Shown here: in pieces, positions 25,353-33,439 of the stretch
Numbering within the stretch: position 1 is the stretch's first letter
Layout: the number at the start of each line of letters is the position of its first letter
NCBI RefSeq assembly: GCF_003097515.1
Contig: NZ_CP029188.1
Location: forward strand, 3,288,501-3,352,500
Direction of reading: 5' to 3'
DNA from: Streptomyces tirandamycinicus
GTDB lineage: Bacteria; Actinomycetota; Actinomycetes; Streptomycetales; Streptomycetaceae
DNA: 64,000 bases
The notes under the pieces: model-generated
Told to the model about the DNA's origin: nothing
Seen by the model: the letters and a program-made list of their open reading frames with translations, nothing else
The model's database searches: none
Program-made: the position numbers and the translations under genes

Positions 25353-26843
25353 GTGGCAGAGGAGCTCACCCCGGCGACCCCGGTGAACGAGTCCGACCGC
25401 ACCGCCGAGGCGGGAGGCACCGAGGAGCCGATCGAGCAGCGCAAGAACGGGCTGTACCCGGAGGTCTCCGACGAGCTCGCCGCGAACATGAAGTCCGGCT
25501 GGGCCGACACCGAACTGCACGACCTGGCGCCGATCGCACAGGCCGCGCACACCGAGCGCCGCCGCGCCGCCCTCTCCGCCCGCTTCCCCGGCGAGCGGCT
25601 GGTGATCCCGGCGGGCAATCTGCGGACCCGCTCCAACGACTCCGAGTACGCCTTCCGCGCCTCCACCGAGTACGCCTACCTCACCGGCGACCAGAGCCAC
25701 GACGGCGTCCTGGTGCTGGAGCCCACCGCCGACGGCCACACGGCGACGGTCCACCTGCTGCCCCGGTCCAACCGGGAGAACGGCGAGTTCTGGCTGGACG
25801 GCCAGGGCGAACTGTGGGTCGGCCGCCGCCACTCGCTCGCCGAGGCCGCCCGCCTGTTGGGCCTCCCCGCCGAGGACGTGCGCGAGCTGCCGGGCAAGCT
25901 GCGCGAGGCCACCGGCCCGGTCCGCGTCGTCCGCGGCCACGACGCGGGCATCGAGTCCGCCCTGACCGACAAGGTCACCGCGGAGCGCGACGAGGAGCTG
26001 CGCGTCTTCCTGTCCGAGGCCCGCCTGGTCAAGGACGAGTTCGAGATCGCCGAGCTGCAGAAGGCCTGCGACTCCACGGCCCGCGGCTTCGAGGACGTCG
26101 TCCGGGTGCTGGACCGCGCCGAGGCCACCAGCGAGCGCTGGATCGAGGGCACGTTCTTCCTGCGCGCCCGCGTCGAGGGCAACGACGTCGGCTACGGCTC
26201 CATCTGCGCCGCCGGCCCGCACGCCACCACCCTGCACTGGGTCCGCAACGACGGCCCGGTCCGCTCCGGCGAGCTGCTCCTCCTGGACGCCGGTGTGGAG
26301 ACCACCGAGCTCTACACGGCCGACGTGACCCGCACCCTGCCGATCAGCGGCCGCTTCACCGGGCTGCAGCGCCGGATCTACGACGCGGTGTACGAGGCCC
26401 AGGAGGCCGGTATCGCCGCCGTGCGGCCGGGCGCGCTCTTCAGCGACTTCCACGACGCGGCCCAGCGGGTCCTCGCCACCCGGCTCGTGGAGTGGGGCCT
26501 GCTCGGCGACCTCGACGTGGAGAAGGTGCTGGAGCTCGGTCTCCAGCGGCGCTGGACCCTGCACGGCACCGGCCACATGCTCGGCATGGACGTCCACGAC
26601 TGCGCGGCCGCGCGCCGCGAGACCTATGTGGCGGGCACGCTGGAGCCGGGCATGTGCCTGACCGTCGAGCCGGGTCTGTACTTCCAGGCCGACGACCTGA
26701 CGGTGCCCGAGGAGTACCGCGGCATCGGAGTGCGGATCGAGGACGACATCCTCGTCACCGAGGACGGCAACCGGAACCTCTCTGCGGCGCTGCCGCGCAG
26801 GGCCGACGAGGTCGAGGCGTGGATGGCCCGGCTCAGGGGCTGA
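25353..26843 (+). CDS. pepP: Xaa-Pro aminopeptidase (aminopeptidase P)
   Basis: A 496-aa M24B peptidase that removes an N-terminal residue preceding proline. The N-terminal domain is about 1-240. The catalytic pita-bread domain shows the five metal ligands: LLLDAGVE (Asp), TADVTRT (Asp), HGTGHMLGMDVHD (His), LTVEPGLYF (Glu) and VRIEDDIL (Glu). GTG at 25353 has GGAGG eight bases upstream; the frame opening at 25245 is rejected. Cytosolic, with no signal peptide. The M24 protein at 43703 is a distant relative. Confidence 0.94.
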   Translation: MAEELTPATPVNESDRTAEAGGTEEPIEQRKNGLYPEVSDELAANMKSGWADTELHDLAPIAQAAHTERRRAALSARFPGERLVIPAGNLRTRSNDSEYAFRASTEYAYLTGDQSHDGVLVLEPTADGHTATVHLLPRSNRENGEFWLDGQGELWVGRRHSLAEAARLLGLPAEDVRELPGKLREATGPVRVVRGHDAGIESALTDKVTAERDEELRVFLSEARLVKDEFEIAELQKACDSTARGFEDVVRVLDRAEATSERWIEGTFFLRARVEGNDVGYGSICAAGPHATTLHWVRNDGPVRSGELLLLDAGVETTELYTADVTRTLPISGRFTGLQRRIYDAVYEAQEAGIAAVRPGALFSDFHDAAQRVLATRLVEWGLLGDLDVEKVLELGLQRRWTLHGTGHMLGMDVHDCAAARRETYVAGTLEPGMCLTVEPGLYFQADDLTVPEEYRGIGVRIEDDILVTEDGNRNLSAALPRRADEVEAWMARLRG

Positions 26844-26856
26844 CGCCCCCGCCGCC

Positions 26857-26879
26857 GTGCGGTCCCCCGCGGACCGCAC
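26857..26879 (+). terminator. Terminator after pepP
   Basis: GTGCGGTCC/GGACCGCAC stem with a 5-nt loop, 14 bases after the stop. Confidence 0.75.
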
Positions 26880-27092
26880 GCGCGCCGGCCGACGGCCCGG
26901 GACGGCTCCTGCCCGAAACACTGCACGGAGCTGTGCACGGCCCCCTGCCGGGACCCTGCCCTCGCCCACTGCTCGGACCGCTGTCCGACCAGTGCCCTAC
27001 CAGTCCCCGACCAGTGCCCTACCACTGCTCGGACCGCTCCCCGGCCACTGGCCGGGCCGCCCCCCGGACCACAGCGAACGGCGCCCCTTCGC

Positions 27093-27536
27093 TCAGACCG
27101 CTCCGAGCAGGGCGCCGTCCCGCCATTTCAGTACCTTGTCGAAGCTCACCACCGCGCCCCGGCCGGGCCGGTTCCGCAGGGACACATGGTCGGCGAGCTG
27201 CTCGATGAGACAGAGCCCGCGGCCGCTCTCGGCGGCCGGGCCCGCGCCGGAGACGTGCGCGCAGTCCGGGAAACCGGGTCCGCCGTCCGCCACCTCGATA
27301 CGGCACTTCTCGCCGTCCAGGTAGGCCGTCACGCGGTACCCGTCCGCCGGGGAGCCGGCCGCACAGGGCCCGCCGTGCTCGACGGCGTTCGCACAGGCCT
27401 CGCTCAGCGCGACGGAGAGGTCGAAGGAAATGTCGGGGTCGACGCCCGCGGTCTCCATGGCACCGAGCAGAAGACGTCGAGCGAGCGGCACGCTCGCAGC
27501 TTCGCGCCGCAAATGGAGAGACCACCAGATGCTCAT
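27093..27536 (-). CDS. HATPase_c anti-sigma-type ATP-binding protein
   Basis: A 147-aa RsbW-like GHKL ATPase. The N-box is VALSEACANAVEHG, the G1 region IEVADGGPGFPDC and the lid ESGRGLCLIEQLADHVSLR. It ends in a basic segment. ATG at 27536 follows AGGAGG; the 355-aa frame upstream is spurious. It is about 2 kb downstream of the degenerate PP2C-like protein, on the opposite strand, which is the enzyme class that opposes RsbW-type kinases. A partnership is possible but not shown. Confidence 0.87.
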   Translation of the reverse strand: MSIWWSLHLRREAASVPLARRLLLGAMETAGVDPDISFDLSVALSEACANAVEHGGPCAAGSPADGYRVTAYLDGEKCRIEVADGGPGFPDCAHVSGAGPAAESGRGLCLIEQLADHVSLRNRPGRGAVVSFDKVLKWRDGALLGAV

Positions 27537-27750
27537 GCTCCAGCCTCCTGGCTGCGGCTCGACATACCGATACCTATTGCCGCGCCCTCCCGTTCGTAAG
27601 CACGGAGTTGACGTTTTTGCCCTCATTCGGCGGATGCGCCGATGGGCCATGCCGGTGTAAGCGCACGCCAGGCGGGCGAGCGGGCCGCAAACGTGACCTT
27701 CCGGACCCGCCGCGGGGGTGCGGGGCGCCCGATGGGATGATGTCCCGGCC

Positions 27751-28602
27751 ATGTCTGCCCAACCGCCGGTCGCCCCCGGCGACGCGCCCGCCGCGGCCGG
27801 ACCGCGGCTGCTGAGGGCCGCGGTGTTCGCCGCGGTCTGCGTCGTGCTGTCCGCACTGGGCCACGTCCTGGCCGCCTGCGCACCGGTCCCCTGGTGGACG
27901 CTGCTCGCCGGGTTCCTGACGGTGGCCGCGGTGGTGGCGCCCCTCGCCGGCCGCTCGCGCTCGCTTCCGGCCGTCGTGGCCGCCCTGGCCGGCGGGCAGC
28001 TCGCCCTGCACTCCCTCTTCGGGCTCGGCCAGCGCCCCGCCCGGGTGGCGCCGGGCACCGACGACGCCGTCGTCCGGCTGGCGGCGAAGCTGGCCTGCGG
28101 GGTGGGCGGCGACACGCTGGGCCCGGCCGAGGCCCACCGGATCGTCGCCGGCGCCGGCATCGACCCGGCGACCGTGGCTCAGGCGGCCCGTGCCGGTCAC
28201 CCCGGTCACGCCGCGGCCGTGCCGCACGCCGCCCTGGAGTCGGGCGGGCTGCTGCCGAGCCTGCCCATGGTGCTCGGGCATCTGCTGGCGGCGCTGGTCA
28301 CGGGCTGGCTGCTGCGCCGCGGCGACCTCGCGCTGCTGCGGCTGGCCGAGCTCTCCGCCCAGGGCGCCCAGGAGGCCGGTGAGATGGTGGCCGAGGGCGC
28401 GCTCGTACGCGCCCTGCGGGCCGCCGTCGTGCTCGTACGGGAACTCCTCGCCGGGCTGCCGGCCACCCCGGAGACCGCTCCGGGGCACGTCGGGGCGGAC
28501 GCCGGGCACTCCACGCCGCCCGCGGCGGCACTCCTGCACACCGTGGTCAGGCGCGGCCCGCCCGCGCAGCGCGTCCTCGCGGCCTGCGTCCTCGCAGCCT
28601 GA
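27751..28602 (+). CDS. Membrane protein at the head of the copper cassette
   Basis: A 283-aa protein with a cytosolic N-terminus, three or four hydrophobic helices (AAVFAAVCVVLSALGHVLAA, WWTLLAGFLTVAAVVAPLAG, SLPAVVAALAGGQLALHSLF) and a later helix (LPMVLGHLLAALVTGWLLRR). It contains several His residues near helices (LGHVLAA, HSLFGLG, HPGHAAAVPHAAL, LGHLL) that could bind metal. No family is recognised with certainty. It is immediately upstream of the YcnI-like gene on the same strand, which suggests a role in copper handling. Confidence 0.75.
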   Translation: MSAQPPVAPGDAPAAAGPRLLRAAVFAAVCVVLSALGHVLAACAPVPWWTLLAGFLTVAAVVAPLAGRSRSLPAVVAALAGGQLALHSLFGLGQRPARVAPGTDDAVVRLAAKLACGVGGDTLGPAEAHRIVAGAGIDPATVAQAARAGHPGHAAAVPHAALESGGLLPSLPMVLGHLLAALVTGWLLRRGDLALLRLAELSAQGAQEAGEMVAEGALVRALRAAVVLVRELLAGLPATPETAPGHVGADAGHSTPPAAALLHTVVRRGPPAQRVLAACVLAA

Positions 28603-28718
28603 ACGCGGCGCCACCCGACGACGTACCCCGGAGCGGGTGTCCCGGGCGGTCGGTGCCGCGGCTCTCCCGCGCGTCCGCGCGGCTCGACCACCTTCCTGCT
28701 CACGTGGAGTACTCCGCC

Positions 28719-29552
28719 ATGAACGTCGCCAAGAACCTCCCCAGCCACCTCCCCATGAACTCGGCCGAGAGCACCGCCGAGAGCAGCGCCAGGAGAAGCG
28801 TCGCCCGCCTTGCCGTCGCAGCCGGTGCCGCGGCCGCGTCCGCGCTGCTGCTCTGCGGTCCCGCCTTCGCACACGTCAGCGTGCAGCCCGAGGGCGAGGC
28901 CGCGAAGGGCGGCTTCGCCACCGTCAACTTCAAGGTCCCCAACGAGCGTGACAACGCCTCCACGGTGAAGCTCGAGATCACCCTGCCCGTCGGCCACCCG
29001 CTCTCGTCCGTGCTGCCGCAGCCCGTGCCGGGCTGGAAGGCCGAGGTCACCAGGACCACGCTGGACAAGCCGCTGACCGTCCACGGCCGGCAGGTCACCG
29101 AGGCGGCCTCGAAGATCACTTGGACCTCGGCCGGCGGCAAGATCGGCCCCGGCCAGTTCCAGCAGTTCCCGGTGTCCCTGGGCCAGTTGCCGGAGAGCAC
29201 CGACAAGCTCGTCTTCAAGGCCCTCCAGACGTACGACAACAAGGAGGTCGTGCGCTGGATCGAGGAGCCGCAGCAGGGCGCGGCCGAGCCCGACCACCCC
29301 GCGCCCGTGCTCACCCTGTCCGCGGCGACCGGCGACCACCACGGCGACTCCGGCACCGGGAAGGCGGCCGACGGCGCCCACTCCGCCGAGCACACGGACG
29401 ACGAGCACGCGGACAGCGAGCACGCGGACGGCGAGGCGACCGCCGCGAGCTCCACGGACAGCACGGCCCGGATCCTCGCCGTCGTCGGCATCGTCGTGGG
29501 CGCCGCGGGCGTGGCCTTCGGTGTGCTGGCCGGCCGCCGCCGCTCCGCCTGA
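28719..29552 (+). CDS. YcnI-like copper-binding membrane protein
   Basis: A 277-aa protein with a signal sequence ending ALLLCGPAFA. The predicted mature protein begins with His (HVSVQPEG). An N-terminal histidine brace binds Cu(II) in YcnI-family (DUF1775) proteins. The beta-sandwich runs through KVPNERDNASTVKLEI and ITWTSAGG to VVRWIEEP. A His/Asp/Glu-rich linker (GDHHGDSG, EHTDDEHADSEHADGE) adds possible metal sites, and a C-terminal transmembrane helix with RRR anchors it. ATG at 28719 is chosen; the frame open from 28653 lacks a ribosome site. First clear member of the copper cassette. Confidence 0.88.
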   Translation: MNVAKNLPSHLPMNSAESTAESSARRSVARLAVAAGAAAASALLLCGPAFAHVSVQPEGEAAKGGFATVNFKVPNERDNASTVKLEITLPVGHPLSSVLPQPVPGWKAEVTRTTLDKPLTVHGRQVTEAASKITWTSAGGKIGPGQFQQFPVSLGQLPESTDKLVFKALQTYDNKEVVRWIEEPQQGAAEPDHPAPVLTLSAATGDHHGDSGTGKAADGAHSAEHTDDEHADSEHADGEATAASSTDSTARILAVVGIVVGAAGVAFGVLAGRRRSA

Positions 29553-29588
29553 CCGACTCCCCCTCCTCGACTTCCGGGACATCTCCTC

Positions 29589-30251
29589 ATGCGCTACAAG
29601 ATCGTGACGGCCGCCGCCCTGTCTCTGGCGGCCGCGCTCACCCTCTCCGCCTGCGGCTCCGACGGGGGACCGGCCGGTGCGGACGGCTCCGCCGCCGAGA
29701 TCTCGGCCCCTGCCGGGGACAAGGCGGCGACCGTCCTCGACCGGCCCTTCGAGAAGCCGGACCTGGTCCTCACGGACACCACGGGCAAGCCGTACGACCT
29801 CCGCGAGCGGACCAAGGGCAAGCCGACCCTGATCTACTTCGGCTACACCCACTGCCCCGACGTCTGCCCGCTGACGATGAGCAACCTCGCCGTCGCCAGG
29901 AAGCAGCTCCCCAAGGCGGACCAGGACAAGCTGCAGGTCGTCTTCGTGACCACCGACCCCGAGCGGGACACCGCGGCCGAACTTGCCAAGTGGCTCCCCG
30001 CGGCGGGGGACCCGTCGTTCGTCGGGCTGACCGGCGACTTCCCGACCATCCAGGCGGGGGCGCGCCAGCTGGGCATCGGCGTCGAACCCTCCACGAAGGA
30101 CAAGAACGGCAAGGTCGTCTCCATGCACGGGACCCAGGTCGTGGCCTTCTCCCCCAAGACCGACCGGGGTTACGTCCTGTACGGCGAGGACACCACGCCG
30201 GACGACTTCGCCAAGGACCTCCCCAAGATCGTCAAGGGGGAGAACCCGTGA
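29589..30251 (+). CDS. sco: Sco-family copper chaperone lipoprotein
   Basis: A 220-aa thioredoxin-fold SCO1/SenC protein. Lipobox LSAC puts it on the outer face of the membrane. Copper ligands are the CPDVC pair (YTHCPDVCPLTM) and the distal His in SMHGTQ. In Streptomyces lividans the orthologous Sco passes copper to cuproproteins and is needed for normal development. Its stop overlaps the start of the PCuAC gene by three bases (GTGA), indicating coupled translation. Confidence 0.95.
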   Translation: MRYKIVTAAALSLAAALTLSACGSDGGPAGADGSAAEISAPAGDKAATVLDRPFEKPDLVLTDTTGKPYDLRERTKGKPTLIYFGYTHCPDVCPLTMSNLAVARKQLPKADQDKLQVVFVTTDPERDTAAELAKWLPAAGDPSFVGLTGDFPTIQAGARQLGIGVEPSTKDKNGKVVSMHGTQVVAFSPKTDRGYVLYGEDTTPDDFAKDLPKIVKGENP

Positions 30252-30778
30252 CCCGGCGTGCGGCGTCCGCTCTCGCCGGCCCGCGTGCGGCGTCCTCTCT
30301 CGTCTCCCGGCGTGGAGCGTCCGCTCTCGTCTCCCGGCGTGGGGCGTCCGTTCTCGCCGCGGCCCTCGCCCTCTCCGCCGGCCTCGGGCTCGCGGGGTGC
30401 TCCGCGTCCGCGCCCGAGCTGAAGGCCGGCGGGGCGTTCATGCCGCAGCCCGTGGGCGACATGGCGGCCGGCTTCCTCACGGTCGTCAACGAGGGCGACG
30501 CGGCGGACCGGCTGACCTCCGTCACCAGCAGCCTCTCGGACGACGTCCAGCTCCACGAGGCGAAGGACGGCAGGATGCAGCAGGTGACGTCGCTCCCGGT
30601 CCCCGCGAACGGGGAGCTGAAGCTGGAGCGGGGCGGCGACCACCTCATGTTCCTGGGCATCAAGAAGCAGCCGAAGCAGGGGGAGGAGGTCGACGTCGAG
30701 CTGCACTTCGAGAAGTCGGAACCGATCACGGTCCAGCTCCCCGTGAAGGACCGGACCCACAACCCGGATCACCACTGA
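30248..30778 (+). CDS. PCuAC/ECuC-type extracytoplasmic copper chaperone
   Basis: A 176-aa lipoprotein (lipobox LAGC) with the PCuAC cupredoxin-like fold. The Cu(I) ligands follow the family pattern: His in VQLHEA, Met in DGRMQQV, and His and Met in GGDHLMFLG. In S. lividans the equivalent ECuC supplies Cu to Sco. The leader is unusual: four 27-bp repeats (30254-30361) encode a nine-residue unit, RRGASALVS-like, which lengthens the n-region to about 35 residues before the hydrophobic core. GTG at 30248 overlaps the sco stop. Confidence 0.9.
   Translation: MTRRAASALAGPRAASSLVSRRGASALVSRRGASVLAAALALSAGLGLAGCSASAPELKAGGAFMPQPVGDMAAGFLTVVNEGDAADRLTSVTSSLSDDVQLHEAKDGRMQQVTSLPVPANGELKLERGGDHLMFLGIKKQPKQGEEVDVELHFEKSEPITVQLPVKDRTHNPDHH
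30254..30361. repeat. Four 27-bp repeats in the PCuAC signal peptide
   Basis: Unit of the form CGGCGTGGAGCGTCCGCTC plus TCGTCTCC, four degenerate in-frame copies, each giving one Arg-Arg/Pro-Arg pair. Confidence 0.85.
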
Positions 30779-30824
30779 GCCCCGTGACGAGGCTCCCGGC
30801 CGTTCGAGGGACTGACGAGACACC

Positions 30825-32525
30825 ATGACCACCACCGCCCCGCGCGTCGGCACGGCGACCCTGCTGCGCCTGCTGCTGATCACCGCGGCACTGCTCGGCA
30901 CCGTGCTCACCGGCACGGCGGACGCGCATGCCGCCCTGACCGGCAGCAACCCGAAGGACGGGGCGGTGCTGGCCGTCGCCCCCAAGGACGTCACGCTCAC
31001 CTTCTCCGAGCAGGTCGCCCTGGGGAACGACTCGATCAGGGTCCTCGACCCCAGGAGCAGACGCGTCGACACCGCCGAGCTGAAGAGCCTCGGCGGCGCC
31101 GGCGCCGTCACCTACGGAGTGGCGCTCGAGTCCGGCCTGCCGGAGGGCACCTACACCGTCGCCTGGCAGGCCGTCTCCGCCGACAGCCATCCCATCGCGG
31201 GCGCGTTCACCTTCTCGATCGGGGCGCCCTCGAAGACCGTCGTGGAGCTCCCGAAGCAGGAGGCGGGCGGCGGTCTCGTCGGCGCGCTCTACGGCATCGC
31301 GCGGTACGCGGCGTACGCGGGGTTCACCGTCCTGGTCGGCGGCGGTGCGTTCGTGCTGGCCTGCTGGCCGCGCGGGGCGGGCACCCGGGCGGTGCAGCGG
31401 ACGGTGGCGTACGGCTGGGTGACGCTCACCGCCGCGACCATCGCGATGCTGCTGCTGCGCAGTCCCTACACCGGCTCGGGCGAACTGGGCGACGTGTTCG
31501 ACCTCGCCGGGCTCCAGGCCGTGCTCGCGACCAAGACCGGGGCGGCCCTGGTGTCGCGCCTGCTGCTGCTCGGCGTGGCGGCGCTGTTCGTCGCGGTGCT
31601 GTTCGGGGCGTACGCGAAGCGGACCGCCGAGGCGCAGCAGGCGGCGGAACCCCGTGCGGGAGGTACGGGGGGTACGGAAGGTACGGGAGACGCCGCGCAA
31701 CCCCGTACCGCCGAACCGCAAAGCGCCACGCAACCCCGTACCGCCGTCACCGAAGGCCACGCGGACACGGGCCGGGAGGGGCGGGGGACGGCCGGGCCCG
31801 GCGACCGGGCCGGGGAGAGGCCGGAGCAGGACCTCACCTTCGGTCTGGGTCTCGGCGGCACGGTCGTCGCCGCCGGGATCGCCTGCACCTGGGCACTGTC
31901 CGAGCACGCCTCGACCGGCATCCAGCCGGGCGTGGCGATGCCCGTCGACGTGCTGCACCTGCTGGCCGTCGCCGCCTGGCTCGGCGGACTCACCGCTCTG
32001 CTCGTGGCACTCCACCGGGCGCCCTCCATCGAGCGGGCCGCCGTCCTGCGGTTCTCCCGCGTGGCGTTCTGGTCCGTCGTCGTCCTCGCCGCCACGGGGC
32101 TCTACCAGTCCTGGCGGCAGGTGGGCTCGTGGTCCGCGCTGACCGGCACCTCGTACGGGCGGCTGCTGCTGATCAAGTTCGGGCTGGTCATCGTCCTGGT
32201 CGGGATCGCCTGGATTTCCCGGCGCTGGACGGCGCGGCTCTCGGACCGCGCCCCCGCCATTGCGCAGGCCGCCACCGCGGAGGATGCCACCGCGCAGTCC
32301 GGCACCGCGCAGTCCGGCACCGCGGAGGACGGCGGCGTAGAGGTTCGCGCCGCAAAGGCCGGCGCCGCAAAGGACGGCGCCGCGAAGCACGGCACTGCGG
32401 AGGACGGCACTGCGGAGGACGGCGCCGTGGAAGCCGGTGCCCGTCGTTCCGCCGCGGCCTTCGCCGCGGCGGAGGCCGGCGCCCGGGCCGCGGCGGCCGG
32501 GGAGGCCCGCCCCGCCGCACCGTGA
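30825..32525 (+). CDS. CopC-CopD fusion, truncated
   Basis: A 566-aa product. Signal peptide, then CopC (mature N-terminal His in ADAHAALTGSNP and second His in SADSHPIAGAF are the Cu(II) ligands), then the CopD membrane domain with about eight helices (residues about 145-465) broken by a long hydrophilic loop. It ends in a low-complexity Ala/Glu/Asp/Gly tract (AEDATAQSGTAQSGTAEDG). Streptomyces relatives continue into a further helix and an extracellular YtkA-like domain. Here the frame stops at 32525 and that part lies separately at 32834-33406. Copper import across the membrane may still work, as CopD itself is complete. Confidence 0.88.
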   Translation: MTTTAPRVGTATLLRLLLITAALLGTVLTGTADAHAALTGSNPKDGAVLAVAPKDVTLTFSEQVALGNDSIRVLDPRSRRVDTAELKSLGGAGAVTYGVALESGLPEGTYTVAWQAVSADSHPIAGAFTFSIGAPSKTVVELPKQEAGGGLVGALYGIARYAAYAGFTVLVGGGAFVLACWPRGAGTRAVQRTVAYGWVTLTAATIAMLLLRSPYTGSGELGDVFDLAGLQAVLATKTGAALVSRLLLLGVAALFVAVLFGAYAKRTAEAQQAAEPRAGGTGGTEGTGDAAQPRTAEPQSATQPRTAVTEGHADTGREGRGTAGPGDRAGERPEQDLTFGLGLGGTVVAAGIACTWALSEHASTGIQPGVAMPVDVLHLLAVAAWLGGLTALLVALHRAPSIERAAVLRFSRVAFWSVVVLAATGLYQSWRQVGSWSALTGTSYGRLLLIKFGLVIVLVGIAWISRRWTARLSDRAPAIAQAATAEDATAQSGTAQSGTAEDGGVEVRAAKAGAAKDGAAKHGTAEDGTAEDGAVEAGARRSAAAFAAAEAGARAAAAGEARPAAP

Positions 32526-32833
32526 TCGCCGATCCCCGGGTGACGGTCTCGGGCGTGCAGAAGGCGGGCCTGGACCGTTGCCCCTCGGCGGAGGGAGGGG
32601 CACGGTCCAGGCCCACCAGGACACGCAGAACGTCTCCGACGCGCCCGAGGCGGACGACGGTCCGGTCTCCTCCGCGCCGCCTGCGACGCGGACCGGGGAG
32701 GAGTGCGGCGACCGGGCGGTCACCCTGGCGTACGAGGACGTGGGCACGGTTCCGCATGACGCGCTTGCAGCCCGAGGTCTTGAAGAAGTCGCCCTCCTTG
32801 AGCTCCACGATGGCGCTGCCGGTCGTGTAGTCG
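32526..32833. other. Foreign-looking insert between the two CopCD parts
   Basis: About 300 bp that should be coding linker in an intact gene. It starts with a strong hairpin. From about 32833 to 32740 it has, on the minus strand, a frame with full G/C third positions whose product (TTGSAIVELKEGDFFKTSGC) looks like the C-terminal end of a small Streptomyces secreted protein family. It has no transposase, terminal inverted repeat or clear target duplication. Confidence 0.55.
32566..32614. terminator. Strong hairpin terminator after truncated CopCD
   Basis: Left arm GGGCCTGGACCGT-T-GCCCCT and right arm AGGGGCACGGTCCAGGCCC give a 19-bp stem with one bulge and a 10-nt loop, 41 bases after the CopCD stop. 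It would reduce read-through into the detached fragment and dtpA. Confidence 0.85.
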
Positions 32834-33406
32834 TTGGCGGCCCAGCTCGCCCGGCAGGAGGCCGCGAAGGCGGCGGCCGGCCGCAAGCGCCTCCGGGACG
32901 CCGACCCAGAGCGCTCCGGACTGCGGCGCTCCGTCCTCGCGGAGGCGGGCGTCGCCGTCGTGCTGCTCGCCGTGACGACCGCGCTCACCTCCACCGAGCC
33001 CGGCCGCACGGAGGAGCGGGCCGCCGCGGAGCGCGGCAGCCGGACACCCGCGGCCGCCCCGGCCAAGCCCGTCGACATCACCCTGCCCTTCGACACCGGC
33101 GGTGTGAACGGCAAGGGCACCGCCCGGCTGACCGTCAGTCCGGGCCGCTCGGGCGCCAACGACCTGCGCCTGTGGACCAAGGGCCCGGGCGACCGGCCCC
33201 TGGACGCCCCCGAGGTCAAGATCTCCTTCACCCTGGTCGCGGAGAAGATCGGCCCGCTGCCGCTGGTGCCGGAGCGCGTCGCGGCCGGCCACTGGAGCGC
33301 GAGCAACATCCAGATCCCGCTGCCCGGAGAGTGGCAGGTCCGGATCACCGTACGGACATCGGACATCGACCAGACGACCGTCGAGAAGAACGTGAGGATC
33401 GGCTGA
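32834..33406 (+). pseudogene. Detached C-terminal part of CopCD (helix plus YtkA-like domain)
   Basis: The frame opens after a TAG at 32828 and has only a TTG at 32834, with no ribosome site. It reads directly into the region that follows CopD in relatives: a basic segment (RKRLRDADPERSGLRRS), one transmembrane helix (VLAEAGVAVVLLAVTTALTS) and an extracellular beta-sandwich (VDITLPFDTGGVNGKGTARLTV ... TVRTSDIDQTTVEKNVRIG). The reading frame is intact, so it could still be expressed as a small membrane protein if an internal start is used. It is 190 codons long. Confidence 0.75.
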
Positions 33407-33439
33407 CGTGGGCGGCCGCCGAGGCACAGTGGTGAAGGC

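Noticed and set aside
32526-32833. Insertion sequence inside copCD
   Set aside because: No transposase frame, no terminal inverted repeats and no target-site duplication could be found; the origin of the segment is left open.
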